Positions 1 to 12,330 are shown, numbered from the stretch's first letter. The stretch: 64,000 bases of DNA from Diphasiastrum complanatum (GCA_029204225.1 CM055106.1:18732149-18796148); one strand, 5' to 3'. Numbers and translations: made by a program. Notes: generated by a model from the letters alone, not told the origin.

Positions 1-486
1 CTACAAATGGCCATGCGAGTTGCGCAAACTATGAGCAACCTCCGAATTATGGGGGATTCACAACTCCTAATCCGAGGTATGACTAGCGTATACCGACTCA
101 AAAGTAGGACCTTACAGGCCTATGCAATTGCCATCAACGAATACACTAGAGAGTTTTTCCACATCGAATGGATGCATATTCCACAAGCACAAAACCAACG
201 TGCTGATAGTCTAGCAGCGATAGCCTACGACCATGATCATTACTGGCAATGTGAGCCAGGTAGGGTAGTCATTTCGCCCATAACCATTGCTGCAGAGCTA
301 TGGACAATCCTAAAAGCCCAAGCATGGTATGGAGTTCGGTGGATCATAAGTCTGATAAACCAAGTAGGTCTAGAGAATCCCCAACTCCTAGTCCAATTAC
401 ATCAGTTAATGAGCCATGAGCTATCTAGAACTTGTTTTAGGTCACACCATAGTAGCATAACCCATGGGTTAATGCACACGGCCTAA
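1..486 (+). pseudogene. Ty3/gypsy RNase H fragment (Tat-type, partial)
   Basis: The frame is open from the window edge and ends at the stop at 484-486. It reads as the second, RNase-HI-like domain that plant Tat-lineage gypsy elements carry between reverse transcriptase and integrase. Visible landmarks are GDSQLLI (the catalytic Asp strand), a middle segment with KSRTLQAY, and the C-terminal HIPQAQNQRADSLA, where the last Asp of the active site sits. In an intact element this domain degrades the RNA strand of the RNA-DNA hybrid. The 80 residues after it match nothing I recognise, and the integrase that should follow is absent, so this is a broken internal region. The upstream part lies outside the window. 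Confidence 0.8.
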
Positions 487-532
487 GTACATAGTAAAAC
501 CCTGCCCTAGCATGAACCTGATAGATACACAC

Positions 533-548
533 GGAAGGGGAGAGGGGG
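533..548 (+). other. polypurine tract candidate
   Basis: An uninterrupted run of 16 purines is followed directly by TGTACAGC at 549. LTR elements prime plus-strand DNA from such a tract immediately before the 3' LTR, which starts with TG. It lies downstream of the RNase H fragment on the same strand, as expected. No matching LTR partner is visible in the window, so the call rests on this motif and position only. Confidence 0.35.
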
Positions 549-620
549 TGTACAGCTTAAAGATTTTTAGTACATTCAACACATTGTATATTCATCTATA
601 TAAATGCTAAAACACAGGTG

Positions 621-1621
621 ATGGAATTCACTGCTGAAAAGAGAATGGAAGACCCACAGAGCAGTAATCAGCCCGAGCAACGCCATAGAAAACTGATGAG
701 GTTCGTACTAAAGGAAGAACAGAGGACTGACATAGAAATCCAATGTCTGAAAGAAGAATTGAAGAAACAAAAGGACCTACGAATCAGAGCCACTAACGAG
801 TTGGTTAGCACCAATAAAGAGCGAGATACCTGGAAGCAGAAGTACAATGACCTCAAGGAGGCTAGCGAAAGACGGCAGATAAGCCATAGGGAGGGGTATA
901 AAGGGCAGGAAAAGATCCTAGCCAACACCAAGGTGGAACTAGCTGCAACTGAAACTACCGTAGCCATGCTAGCTAGGCAGTTACATGAGTATCAGAGAAA
1001 AGAAGCTGCAAGAGGACCAATCAGGCCTCAGAGTTCCCACAACCCTTTACCCGCTTACCCTGTGCACTGCAAGGAAATTTTGTCGGACAGTCTGTTTTAC
1101 AAAATTTTTGATGCTTACAGCTCATATCTACCGCCCATGGAGTTTCCGCTAGATATCCAGGTTTTTGAGCTACAAACATCCACGAGTTTCGCCCTCAAAT
1201 TCACATGGCCACTCATCCCATGTAGTTTTGAAAACTACAAAGATTCTTGCGAAAGCTTATGTAGGTTCTCAGTTGTTGCCGCGCACCAGAAAGATGATAT
1301 CATTAGATTGGCCGGCCACTATGCCTACTGCCTACAGAATTGGTTACCACAACATTGGGGTGCTAAGACTAAACCCACCAGGATTCACCTTACCAAATGG
1401 TGGTACAACCTCAATGAGTCCATGGAGTCAGGAGCGGACCTAGCATTGTACTGCGGATGCGTGACAGAACTTCCAGGGAACGCAAAACCCTAAATGAGAT
1501 GTTTTATTTTAAGTTCCTGGAAGGTGCCGATCCAGCCCTTGTGGATGTGACAGAAGTGGACCCCAATTACATCGGGAAGTTGAAAAACCAACGGATGGAA
1601 ATGTGCAGGAATGCACTGTAA
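621..1621 (+). pseudogene. coiled-coil ORF of a gypsy-type element, frameshifted
   Basis: I do not recognise this protein. The ATG at 621 is a better start than the GTG at 618. Residues about 1-130 are strongly charged (Glu/Lys/Arg/Gln) with spaced Leu, typical of a long coiled coil. After a Pro-rich linker, a folded-looking segment rich in Trp and Cys runs to the stop at 1491-1493. A second frame, open from the ATG at 1457 to the stop at 1619-1621, continues with similar composition, so one small indel near 1455-1490 probably split a protein of about 333 aa. A TATA-like ctatataaat lies at about 594-603. Plant Tat/Ogre elements often carry an extra ORF of unknown function; that is the likeliest origin given the flanking gypsy remains, but it is inference. 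Confidence 0.45.
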
Positions 1622-1887
1622 CCACCCACCTCACTATTATGCATCATACACTAGACACACTATGGTGAGCATCTGTTGCAAGTCTCAGTTTCTATGCATA
1701 CGTCTTTATTGCACCTCTATAAAAACTCTGAGGTGCATTTGGGCATTTGCTAACTTCTATGGGCATAAATGAATGTATAGATGCATAGTTGAGGGGGGTT
1801 GAGATATAAAAAAATGGGAACAAAAACAGTGCAGTGGGGTGGGGAGTGACTCCATCACCCAATGGGTAAGGCACAGAAGAAAAATAT

Positions 1888-1971
1888 ATAAAAAAAAGAG
1901 AAAAGAAAAACAGAAAAAGAGAGAGAAAGAAAGATTGAGAGAAAAGTAAGAGAAAAAAGAAAGAGACTTCA
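1888..1971 (+). repeat. long A/G-rich tract
   Basis: About 84 bases are almost entirely purine (runs of A, AG and AAAG). This may be an expanded polypurine region ahead of an LTR or simple low-complexity DNA. Just downstream, TGTGAGG at about 2000 and CCTCACA at about 2018 form a short inverted repeat around a 10-base loop. Confidence 0.5.
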
Positions 1972-2528
1972 ACTGTATGTATCAGATCTCGAACCAATTT
2001 GTGAGGACGAGTGACGCCTCACACATCCATAAGAGGTGAGGACGATTTTCCTAATTGATTCCATAGACTAGCGGAAAACCAGTACTTCCTAGCATCTTGT
2101 GTATTGGATCTTAAGATAGTAAGTTGTCCTACATGGACTACTGTCAGAATATAGGGCTTGAGAGGAGAGTCAGTACAAAGAGGAAACTAGATGATTATTC
2201 CCTATTGAATCCGTTCTTAGAGAGTATAAGTTGAATGTCTAAACAAAATAAAAATAAAAATTGATAATCACCAGTCTAGACCGGTTTCAGAGTTGGGGCA
2301 CTAAAGCCTCATCGTGCATACATTCACACACACATCAATGACACGGTGTTAGACACAATACTGATGACCTGCATCCATATCATCCCATCTCCAATCCTGA
2401 GATTTGCATTTGCATATCTGTAGCACAGGCATCCCAAAGGGAGCCGGGAACCACGACTTAGCTTCCCAGTCTTTAACTCTTGCCATCCAAACCCACTTGA
2501 CATACAAGCAGCCAACTCGCCAATAACG

Positions 2529-3005
2529 ATCAGACTTAACCAACTTGAAGTTCCGAAAACCAACATTGAGATCCAACCTGGCGCCATGCCAGATCGGGGG
2601 TCCCGATGTGGGTGACTTCCCTCCAAGCAAGCCGCTCGACATACATCAAACTTAACCAACTCGAAGCTTCGTTACAAACGAGTAACATCCATTCCAAACA
2701 AGCGGTCTGACTTACATCAGACTTAACCAACTGAAAGCTTCGTCACGAGCGCTGGAAGCCAACCTGGCGCCACGCCAGACTGGACAGCCATAAACAGGTA
2801 ACATCCACCCAAGCAAGCCATCCAACTCAGCCGACAGGTTAGAGCCCGTTCCCCAAGAGCTTAACCCATTCACGTTCATGCAAGGAACACTCAGAACCAC
2901 AAGCCGCAACAGATATAAAGACAACCAGTTCTTGGACCAAATGGTCCTGACAGCATACCGCTGGCGCCACGGACCGAATGGTCCCGACGGCATACCGCTG
3001 GCGTC
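2529..3005. repeat. diverged direct repeats in LTR-like DNA
   Basis: Three copies of a block containing acttaaccaact plus gaagcttcg start near 2529, 2642 and 2714. Two copies of a block containing caacctggcgcca start near 2573 and 2760. Two copies of a unit with gcataccgctggcg lie near 2952 and 2989. Several short minus-strand ORFs cross this area, but they only reflect the repeats. Such repeats are common in the U3 part of plant gypsy LTRs. Confidence 0.6.
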
Positions 3006-3119
3006 CCGGGATACGACCCTCAGCTATGTGCCAACTTAAAAATTTGGAAGCGGCCTTACAATTAGCGCTTTTACCGAACACTGAAATCCAGAAGGTAATC
3101 AGAGTCAGTTTCAGAAAAA

Positions 3120-3520
3120 TCCCACTTTATTGATAAATCTGAGAAGGTTACATTTCAAGTGTGTGATCGACCCTAGTCTCCGGGGCGCTAGCATGCCAAG
3201 GCGAGAGCCATGACAACATTCCAGCAAGGGAGGCTGAGACTTGGTTGGAGCTCGCCCTGAGTCGCAACCTGCACTCCCCTATAGTATTGGTGTGATTCGG
3301 CACCCCCCCCCCCCCCCATACCAAGCACTCTACCCAAGCTCGTAAAGCACGTTTTTCTCTCTCTAGGATTTTCTCTTTCTAGAAAGTCATTTTCTCTCTC
3401 TAGATTTTATTGATCCCCAGGCTTCCTTTAATCATGCCTAGATCGTGTAAGGTGATTGCACATCGATCTGAGCTCTCTGGACTCCGCTAGAACCGATCAA
3501 AGATTTTCAGCCATAGGAAC
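3120..3520 (+). repeat. probable end of a gypsy LTR (R/U5)
   Basis: The segment has an A/T-rich stretch (cccactttattgataaatc), a 15-base C run at 3303-3317, then several copies of ctctctctaga between 3356 and 3404. That CT-rich leader style is typical just before the primer-binding site of Tat-type gypsy elements. It is followed at 3522 by TGGCGCCG. I cannot fix the 5' border of the LTR. Confidence 0.5.
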
Positions 3521-3620
3521 TTGGCGCCGGCTGGATTCTGGTCACAGTGGCGCCGGGAGCGGCGCCGGCGCCGTTGGCGCCGGGAGCAGCAAGGGCGCTG
3601 CTGGCGTCGGGGACATAGCT
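3521..3620 (+). other. tRNA-Asp-type primer-binding region, multiplied
   Basis: TTGGCGCCGG at 3521-3530 fits the start of the primer-binding site used by many plant gypsy elements (complementary to the 3' end of a tRNA beginning TGGCGCCG). The motif recurs at 3548 and 3575 and in weaker forms near 3561 and 3602, giving a GC-rich block. No gag ORF follows, so the element is dead or truncated. Confidence 0.5.
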
Positions 3621-5802
3621 GGCGGCGATGGCACCGGAAGTAAAGCTTGTAAAGGTTGCTTTACAACATCCACCCCACCTTTATAAAATCTGATGTCCTC
3701 ATCAGATGTCAGATTAAAGTAAAGGTGTCTCCCAATTAAAATAACTATACATTTAAGCTACTTGGCACAGTACTCAATTTACTGGCCACTTTTTATTAAT
3801 ATTGAAGCTGGCACACCACAAGTCGGAGGCTCAGCTCTTTGTACTGAAAGATTACATAACTTGAAAATATATCTTTGTCTGGAAAAAGCGTAGATTTGAT
3901 ATCGCTTTCGTAAAACCCAAAAACCTTATTAACTGGTGACAGAGGCCTTTCTTTGAAATGTTCGCCCCTGTCGCTTCTGACTTTCAACTTTGAAACTCTT
4001 TTGAGCTCCTGATTTGTCCTTGATGCACTTTGTGTTGAGCTCCCTGAGCACCAGATTTGTTCAGTTCCGCACAGGTATCAAGGCTCCCTGAGCCAAAGGA
4101 TTTATCGTTCGATTGCCCACTTTATGGTCCACTCCGTGCCTTGTCGCTTCTGCACCTTGATTTCTCTCCTTGTCCCAGCCTGATCTTGATACTTTTCCAT
4201 ATTGGCTCTTTAAGGTAGGCAAAGATTGAGTACTCCGCAATGCACCTCTCACTTAGCTTGAAGTAGCTCTTTGAATCAGCCCAAATGTAACCATTGACCT
4301 CGTGGAAAGCCAAAGGGTCGCACCAGTTTGATCCGCATCCGAACTATCTCTTCGCGTTTGTTTGAAGCACCATGTCCGTCGCGCAAAACTTGACTTTCAC
4401 AATTTTATCACTGGTCAGTTGCCTCACAGTCAAAACAAGAAGTGTACATCGAGCTTGGCTTCAAGTAGCTCTCTTTGAATCAGACACATGCACCCAGAGT
4501 TTGCACTAGTCCGATCTCAACGCGAACTGTCCCTTAGCGTCCGTTCGAAATACCAAGTCTCTCATGCAAGACTCAACTTTCACAGTTCCTTCATTGATCA
4601 GCTGCCTTACACGTAACACAAACCAGCGTACTCATATGTTTCCTCATCATTGCTGGTCCAGAGAAAGCCTATAACAAACTTTCCTTTCCACAACAAAAAC
4701 TTGTCAACTTATTAGGTCCAAAGTTCGCCAGTCTCCTCGTGTGAGTATGGCTAGGTCACCTTGAATTTGCCCCCGTTTTGATCAACTTTCATTCAAAATT
4801 TGCCCCAAGAGAGAGGTGTGTGTGATAGTTCCCCTCCACTTATAAATCAGCTGATCGGACTTGGAGTAGAGTTCTTCGGACAAAAAGCCTTTCCAACACT
4901 TTGCTTCCCATCTGCTAGGATTATGGCTCGATCCAACTTGTTGCCAATCTCTGAAGAGGATCCTAGTCTTTCCCCTTTGAGGAAAGCCCAACTGACACTG
5001 GATATCACCCATGCTCAGTGAGTTTCAGTTCCGAAGGTGGTCGTCCCAAAATGAAGACCAACTGCTCCATAGAAGATCTCCCCTGAAATTACCCTTTCCA
5101 ACTTTTTGACTTTCTGCTTGCGTTTGGTGGGCATTGTCGCAAATAAAACTAACCCAAGAAACAGGCTAGCCATCCATTCTTTGCAAACATTGAGTCATTT
5201 CGTTGCCGTTCACATGCGAGTACTTGAACTGCAAATCCGCCCCACAGATTCTGTAGTCCTCTTTATTTGATGGTATCAGCCTTCAAAAGAAAAGGTTCCT
5301 TCTCGAGCCATCAGCTCCTTGTATCACAAGCAATCATGCAAACCAGGCAAAGCACGAGTACTAAGACTCACCACGAATACATACAAGTAAGACACTCAGG
5401 CAGGTTTACTAACAAGTAACAAAGACAAGGTCCCCCTTTGAGATGGTCCTGCCAACGGACCTTTGCCTGGTCGCGCCCATACAAATCGATCACAGAATCA
5501 GCCCACATAGGACACCCCTCCAACTATCCGTGCTTTCACCATTAAGCAGCACGTTGCCTCAGTCACGCCCCACCACTTTTTGGTCGATAGCCCTTATAGC
5601 TAAACGATCGGCAGCTATTCCGCACCGGTAGCTAACCACCCATGCTTTACACCCGAATTCGAGCAACATCTTTGTATCAATGGTTAACCTGTACAGTTCG
5701 AATATGTCGCCCCGCACCCCACAAGGTACAGACCGTGCTTTCACCTCCCTAGGCAGCACTTTGCCTCATCCGTCCTACGTGCAGACAGCGCCAGGCCCGA
5801 AC
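3621..5802. other. non-coding stretch with two ancient duplications
   Basis: I see no supportable gene here. Two diverged copies of a block of about 200 bp lie at about 4252-4430 and 4454-4615, sharing gaagtagctct, tttgaatcag and actttcaca, with period about 202. A second diverged pair shares ccgtgctttcacc at 5528 and 5733, period about 205. The short ORFs across them are scattered over frames and strands. The segment may be the leader or a decayed internal part of the gypsy element to its left. Confidence 0.4.
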
Positions 5803-7825
5803 CTCTTGTATATCCATTTGCAAGTGATAGGCGTCTTACCATCAGGTAGCTCAACCAAGTTTTAAGTCCTATTTTTTGATATAGCTTCCATTTCTGTTTC
5901 CATAGCTTCACGCCACTCCTCGTGCTCCTTTGCTTTATCAAAAGTTTCTGGTTCTTGAGCCTTGAGCACAGAACCCATTAGGGCTAGATTCATCTCTAAT
6001 CTTGCAGGAGATTTTTGATTTCTACTTGATCTTCTAAGCTCCCCCTGCTCACTAGATTCGGGAGTATATTCCTTCTTTGCACCATCTGTGACTGATAAGT
6101 ACCATTTAGGTACTCTCTTGGGGATTTTAGCATCAAGCTTGCCTTGTCCAATGGATTCTCTATATCAAAATCCACTTCCTTCTTGACCTGTACTTTCGCT
6201 CCCTCATCAAAAGGTTCAGTAATTACTTCAGATTGTTCACCTCGGCCCATCTTGTCAAATGTAGCATCCCTAAAAATTACAAGCTTATGTGCATTTGTGT
6301 CATACATCTTGTATGCCTTGGCCTTCTCATCATATCCAAGGAAAATACACTTGATAGATTTTGCATCCAATTTCCTTCGTTTCTCATCAGGAATATGAGA
6401 ATAAGCATCACAACCAAATACTCTCAAATGAGAAATATTAGGTTTCTTTCCAGTAACAGCTTCATGAGGTGTCTTACCTTCCACGGATTTTGTAGGACAC
6501 CGATTCAGGATGTGCGTAGCTGTGCTACAAGCTTCTGCCCAAAAGGTGTTTGGCAAACCCTTGCTTTTGAGCATCGCCCTGGCCATCTCAACAATAGATC
6601 TATTCTTTCTTTCTACAACTCCATTTTGCTGTGGTGAATAAGGTGTTGTAGTCTGTCTCTTGATCCCTTGATCTTTGCAAAAATCAATAAATTTTGTCGA
6701 AAAATACTCGCCACCTCCATCAGATCTCAAAGTTTTGATGCAACATCCTGTTTGTTTTCCAACTAATGCCTTGAATTCCCTGAACTTAGCAAAAGCATCT
6801 AATTTCTTGCTTATGAAATAAATCCAAATGCATCTGCTATAATCATCAATGAAGATGATAAAGTAATAGTAGCCACTAAGAGATCTAGTCTGCGTAGGTC
6901 CACGTAGATCACTGTGGATAAGATATAGGATGCCACTGGCTCTCCTTGCTCCACTTTTGGGAAACCTCTCTCTATGTTGTTTTCCCAAAATGCAACCTTC
7001 ACAAATTTTTCCTTCAAAACAAATATCAGGCAATCCTATAACTAGATTACCTCTTTTGAGAATCTGTAAACTTTGAGCACTGATATCACCGAATTGTTGA
7101 TGCCAAAGATCACTTCGACTATCAACCGTGCTTACCATAGCTTGAGCACAAGATCTCGCATTCAATTTGTAGAGTCGATTTTCGTTGACTCTAGCTCCTG
7201 TAGCAATCACTTTGTAGTGATTCTTGATGTCTTTGACAAGACATTTGTCGTTGTCAAACTCAACCTTGAGTTGTTGATCAGCCATCATCCCAACAGATAG
7301 TAGATTGTTAGCTAAGTCAGGTACATGTTGCACATTGCTTATCCGCTTTATCTTCCTGCTTGCTAACTTCACTGGTACCACTCCAACTCCTTTAATAGAT
7401 AGCAATTTGCCATCAGCTTGTCCAACTTCATCACCATTGTGAGTTTCCTTGAGTTCTGAAAACCACTCTTTCCTTGAAGTCTTGTGCTAGGATGCACCAC
7501 TATCAATGTACTAGGTATCCTTGGCTTCATCACTTGTCATTAATGCTGAAATGAACAAGTTTGAACTCTTACCTGTATCATCTTCATATTGATCATCATC
7601 GTATTGATGTTGATCAGCATAATTGTCCGCTTGCCATTTGCCTTTTCTTTGTTCTATTTCCTTCTGTTTCTGGAAGCATTCACGCTCCCAATGGCCAGGT
7701 TTGTTGCAATACCTACAATTTCCAGGTTGATTTTGCTTGGAATAGCCACGTCCTTGACCTGGGCCTTGATTCCAATTGTCTCGATTTGGGCCATCATTGG
7801 ATTGTTCTTGAAATTGTTGCATTTA
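5803..7825 (-). mobile_element. Ty1/copia fragment: gag end, protease, integrase
   Basis: Read on the minus strand. From 7825 down come the gag tail with a CCHC zinc knuckle (CRYCNKPGHWERECF), an acidic linker, the protease motif YIDSGAS (about 7490-7510), the GAG-pre-integrase domain (WHQQFGDISAQSL, then [15 protein letters not shown]), and the integrase core with Asp in the HSDLRGP strand, Asp in SDGGGEYF and Glu in NGVVERKNR, all three catalytic acids present. The integrase part is open over 469 codons (5996-7405). The fragment stops after the KWIYK segment that opens reverse transcriptase. Nonsense codons occur before the protease (TAG), within it (TAG), and before KWIYK (TAA). It is the same family as the element at 58368-63252, with homology edges near 7825 and 5803; no LTRs are present here. 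Confidence 0.9.
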
Positions 7826-8129
7826 GCGCCTGGAGTTACAAAACACTTCAAGCTTATCATTGAGCTATGCATAGTATAGTATGTACCAAGCAAGTGTGGT
7901 CAATTTTAAACACACGTAAATTATGGTGGCATTTTCATCTTAGTCATTTGAGTCCAAAATTTAAGATATTTTAATCAAAGCTACTATCTTAACTTGTATA
8001 GGTGGTTTGGAAATTTTCAAAGGGTAGTTTGGCTATAATTGTGGTTTTGACCAAGGACCCTATTGAAAATCACACCTACCATGACATGATAGTGGTTAGT
8101 ATCGGAAAAGCGTTGATCCCACCATTCAA

Positions 8130-9000
8130 GTGACTGATAAACCATATCTACGCAAGAAGAAAATATGCAAGAATACAATAGGTCCTCCACTACGATGTAA
8201 GCATAAGAGATTATGGCCCTATCCACTGAGAAACCGGAGGCGTTCTTTGGATATTAACATTTTCCAACACACTATGGAAGAAAAACCCATAGTATCAAGA
8301 AGTACTTTGGAAGAGATCCAGTGTGAGCCTAACGAGACAAATATAATGGAACCAATTGTGATTCCCACTTACATAGCACCACTATCAAAGCTGAGAAGTA
8401 GTACACTAGAATTCCATGGTGCCCCTTACAAAAGTGCCAAAAATCATATCAAGGCCTTTAGAACTGCATGTTTGGTAAGCCGCATTACTGATTCCCATCA
8501 CATTATGATGTATTTCACCATGACTTTAACTGGTGTTGTTAGACAATGGTACTATAGTCTACCAAAGGGATCTATCGATGAAATCACGAAGTTCCACAAG
8601 TTATCTCTGAATGAGTTTGCCCCACATAGGACCATAGATGGGATCCTATTTACCCTTACATCTCTGAATGAGTTTGTCCAACATAGGACCATAGATTGGA
8701 TCCTATTTACCCTTACCTCTCTTCAACGATGAGAGGGAGAGAGTGTACGACAATATCTTAGAAGAATGACGGCCTTATCTTAGCAAGTACCCAATGCAGT
8801 ACAATTATTCCAACCATTGCTATTAATGTTCTTCTTGAGAGGACTAGGACAAGAACTACGATTGGTCGTGTGACAAAGCAACCCCCAAACACTAGAAGAA
8901 GCAGTAGCAAAAGCCATTGTAATGGAAGATGCACAACTTCCCATAACTCAAGCTTCAAAGATATCCCAATTTGTGAATAATATGAACCTCAGAATCGATA
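8130..9000 (+). pseudogene. Ty3/gypsy gag fragment
   Basis: The frame has the retrotransposon gag core: LEFHGAPYKSAKNHIKAF, then a helix ending TGVVRQWYYSLPKGSI, and after one stop at 8730-8732 it continues with EGESVRQYLRRM. This is the capsid-like domain of plant gypsy elements. A 57-bp tandem duplication (8604-8717) inserts 19 extra residues in frame. Protease, RT and integrase do not follow. The start is uncertain: the ATG at 8274 is the first good Met before the conserved part. Confidence 0.8.
8604..8717 (+). repeat. 57-bp tandem duplication inside gag
   Basis: Two copies (8604-8660 and 8661-8717) differ at a few bases. Because 57 is a multiple of three, the gag frame is kept and the SLNEF...LFTLT block is doubled. 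Confidence 0.9.
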
Positions 9001-12000
9001 TGTGTGGGAAACGAACCCACCAGCAAGACGAGTTGGGTATACTCCTGTTAGGGCCATTTTTGACGGGGGTTTGGTCCAGCCAAAACGTCCTAAAAGGGTC
9101 AAGGGGCCCCACCTCTAATGGTGGTTCGGCCCTACGTGAGCAACAGAGGGTTTGCCACTTCCAACCCTGATGGCTTTCTCTATTGCCCTGTGCTCCCCAA
9201 CCGATGAGAGTTTTCCAGGCTCTCAGAGATACGGTTGCAAGGAGGGGGTGCTAGTACTCTTGATGCAATGATTCACTAGCTTCCTAGAATTATGGTTCCT
9301 CAAAAACTTCTGATCGCTAACGTCTCTTTCCCCAGTGAATTCGGTTTATAGTTGGTAAAGATCTTACATGGGCTGAAAACCGATTTACTGTCTATGATGT
9401 GCTTGTGGGGTGCAAGTTATACGACCGCTTTGTTTGCTAAGCGGCAGTATTTTCGCCGACGTCGGGTCTAGGTATTTCGCTAGACAGTACTGACGGCGGG
9501 AATGACTAGTGTGACGTTTTAACCAAGGCGGTGTATTTCAACCGTGGATGGTGGACGGCCCGCTCTGGTGTTTCACAGAGGTCGGGTCCAATTAATACGC
9601 TTCATAATGACAAAAACCGTAAGAAACACTTCAAAAAACTTGATGATTCCTTACAGTCGTTTAATATGTCTAACCCAGCAAAATATAAACTACCCAACCT
9701 ACAATTCTCTCCGTACATCACATTCTAAATCAGTACGAAACAAAATTTATTTACTTAACACTTTCCCTAAACAAGTTGGAAATAGGCAATCATCGTTCTA
9801 ATTAGCCATGCCGCATCTGTTTATAAAATATTACGATTCCAGACTGAATTTGAATTTGTGCTAAAAACGATTCACTATAATGCACAATCGACCCATACTC
9901 TATGACAATCCATTCACTAGTTAGGTACTTGCAATTACTGAACTCAAGCAAACAACATTGCAAGCAAGTGATTTAGAGTTCATACTACCGGTAAACCCAC
10001 AAATATGCATAGACTTGATCCCAATGTCAAACTGTTCAAGAAAGGGACCACAATCATTTAGGTCCCAATAGGGACATGGTAAATGCGGAATTATTGAAAT
10101 GATTAGGTCCTCATACAGTTACACAATGCACTCTCAGTATCCTATCATTCATTCAATGAGTGAAACCAAGTACGGACGTCAAACACCCACATTCCAATTG
10201 GAAGCAAGTAAACACAAGAATCAAAATCGATGTGAGGTAAACCCATACCTCAGTGTGAGAGAGAAACCGGAAATCGTAAAGGCACTAGTCATGAATGCCG
10301 CTTTTGGTTTGAGGTAGCCTTGCCTTCGTCCTTCAAAGAGCTGCTTGAGAACTTGCCATTCAAGCCAACATGCGGATTAGAACAGAGAACATGTAATCAA
10401 CCAAACTTTGTCTCAGATTGGCGGAAGAATCGACAACTCAATGAACAAAGGCAGCTTGCAAACAGGTCTGAGAGGGCTCCAGCGAGGGTTGGCTGAAATC
10501 AGAATTGCAGGTCTGTTTTTTTCTGATGCAAGGCCGCAGACATGTCTCAACAGACAGTAGGCAGTCAGCTGATAGATCGCAGGGTCAGCAGGTAGGTCGC
10601 AGACAGGTAGGTCGCAGATAGGTAGGCAGGTCGCAGACAGGTAGGTCGCAGACAGGTAGGCAGGTCGTAGACAGGTATGATAGGTCACAGGCAGGTTTGA
10701 TAGGGGGTCGCAGGCAGGTGTAGGCAGCGAGGAGTAGGAGTAGGTAGGTCAAGGTAGGCAGAAACAACCACAGACAGGCAAAAATGGCCGCTCCGAGGGC
10801 ATACAGAGGCAAAGGCAATGAGCAGTTGATGGGGCAGCCTCCAGCAAGATGTGACAGCGAATGCACAAAGAGGTATAAGCCTTCTCCACAACTTCTTGAT
10901 TTGACAATAACGAGTATACAATGCACATTCACCAATCAACCTATCATCGGTTACTAAACACCAGTTGACATTTACTCATCCTCAAACAACCATGTCGTTC
11001 TTTCAACCCTACAAAACAAGGTGATTGCTTTTCAATCACACATCCTAATACGGAGTAAACCAAAAATAGAACTAACACACATTTGCATTCGACAATGGCA
11101 TTAATCTGTCAATAGACCAGAATCTTTCAAACATATGATGAGCAACGATAGTCACCTCACAAACAAATGCAAACACTAAACCCTCTTAAACATTGAAACC
11201 CTCCAATTCTCAACACATTCTACCAACCAACAATGAGTAAGAAACAAGCATCCACTATTCTTCTGATGTGTGAGAGACTACCACCACAACCTAAAACCAA
11301 AGTAAGATAGCAAGAAGTAACTACCCTACTTAACACCCAAAAACACCAATCAATGAAACACCCACTCACCCTCTCCCTCAACATAAATGTAACTACACTA
11401 ACTATGCATCAACAACTATGAAACAAGCATTACTAACCAGGCATCGATCCACAAGTACTACATAAAGTGAGAACAAGAATCAATATTGAACTCTGCAACT
11501 TAAGCATTCACCAAACATCCATTTCAAGCATCGAAGAACAGGAAAGCACAATCCATCTCTCTCACCAAACAGAATTACCTCTCAACATCCCACTTACACA
11601 CATGCTAACTCTCAACACACATGCTAACTCTCAACACACATAACCTCAACACTAACTCTCAACACACATTTTACACATACTCTCAAATACAAAGAGTTGG
11701 CTCCTTTTTATAGGAAAACCCAAGTGTCCCCCTTCAAAATGAAGCTTTGCCAATTTTCATGCCCTTCAAGCCCTCTTTGTCATTTGTTCTCAACCTATTT
11801 GATAGTACACCTAGTGGCCTCCATAAGAGAGTGGGGGAGTGGTGCATTCAAGGCTCTCTTCCAAAACTAGCCAAGATGCCATTTTTGTCAAAGGATAGGG
11901 AGGCCATTTAAGTTTCCCCTTTTGTACAACCTAGAAGCCCAAAATGTCAATGGCTAGTGGGTGTACCTCCCAAATTTTTTAGCCTCCAAGGTGTTTTGGC

Positions 12001-12330
12001 ATTTAATATCCAAATTTTGGGTGAGGCCCTTTTTCAACCCCTATTTTTAGTAGGCGGCCTTCATTTTTTCTTTGGGTACCTTTGTTTTTGGCCTTTCTTC
12101 GTTTTTTCAAGGGCCGTTTCCCTACTGCTCATTTGTCTGGATTTTTGGCCTGTTGGGTAACGTTACACTTGGCCCGCACATTTCGTTAATTGCCCGTAAA
12201 TTGCCCAAACTTTGTCGTTAGGGTTTTTGTGACTCCTTGACACTGAATCCATATTTCCCGGTCCCATTTTTACCCGAAACTTTTCTTTCTTGGTTTTTTC
12301 TTCTGTGGTTGACTTTTTCGGCATTAATGA
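9001..12330. other. non-coding DNA, probably LTR-derived
   Basis: No gene can be supported. The right part looks like a minus-strand promoter: the plus-strand ctttttatagg at 11704-11714 reads as a TATA box on the minus strand, with CA-rich direct repeats (acacatgctaactctcaac) at about 11590-11665 just downstream of it. That is compatible with an LTR oriented to the left, but I could not find its ends or a primer-binding site. Confidence 0.35.
10590..10730. repeat. minisatellite, caggtaggtcgcaga-type units
   Basis: Short units of 14-19 bp built from caggtaggtcgcaga repeat about eight times with small changes. The ORFs that cross it on the minus strand (CLPICDLPVCDLP-like) are translations of the repeat and not genes. 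Confidence 0.85.

Noticed and set aside
1692-1997. 101-codon Phe/Ser-rich minus-strand ORF
   Set aside because: It is produced by the purine-rich tract on the plus strand.
549-3515. A single 3-kb gypsy LTR from the purine tract at 533 to the PBS at 3521
   Set aside because: It would enclose the coiled-coil ORF, and no second LTR copy is available to confirm either border; kept only as separate candidate features.
10413-10939. Minus-strand ORFs with repeated CDLP text
   Set aside because: They are artefacts of the minisatellite at 10590-10730.
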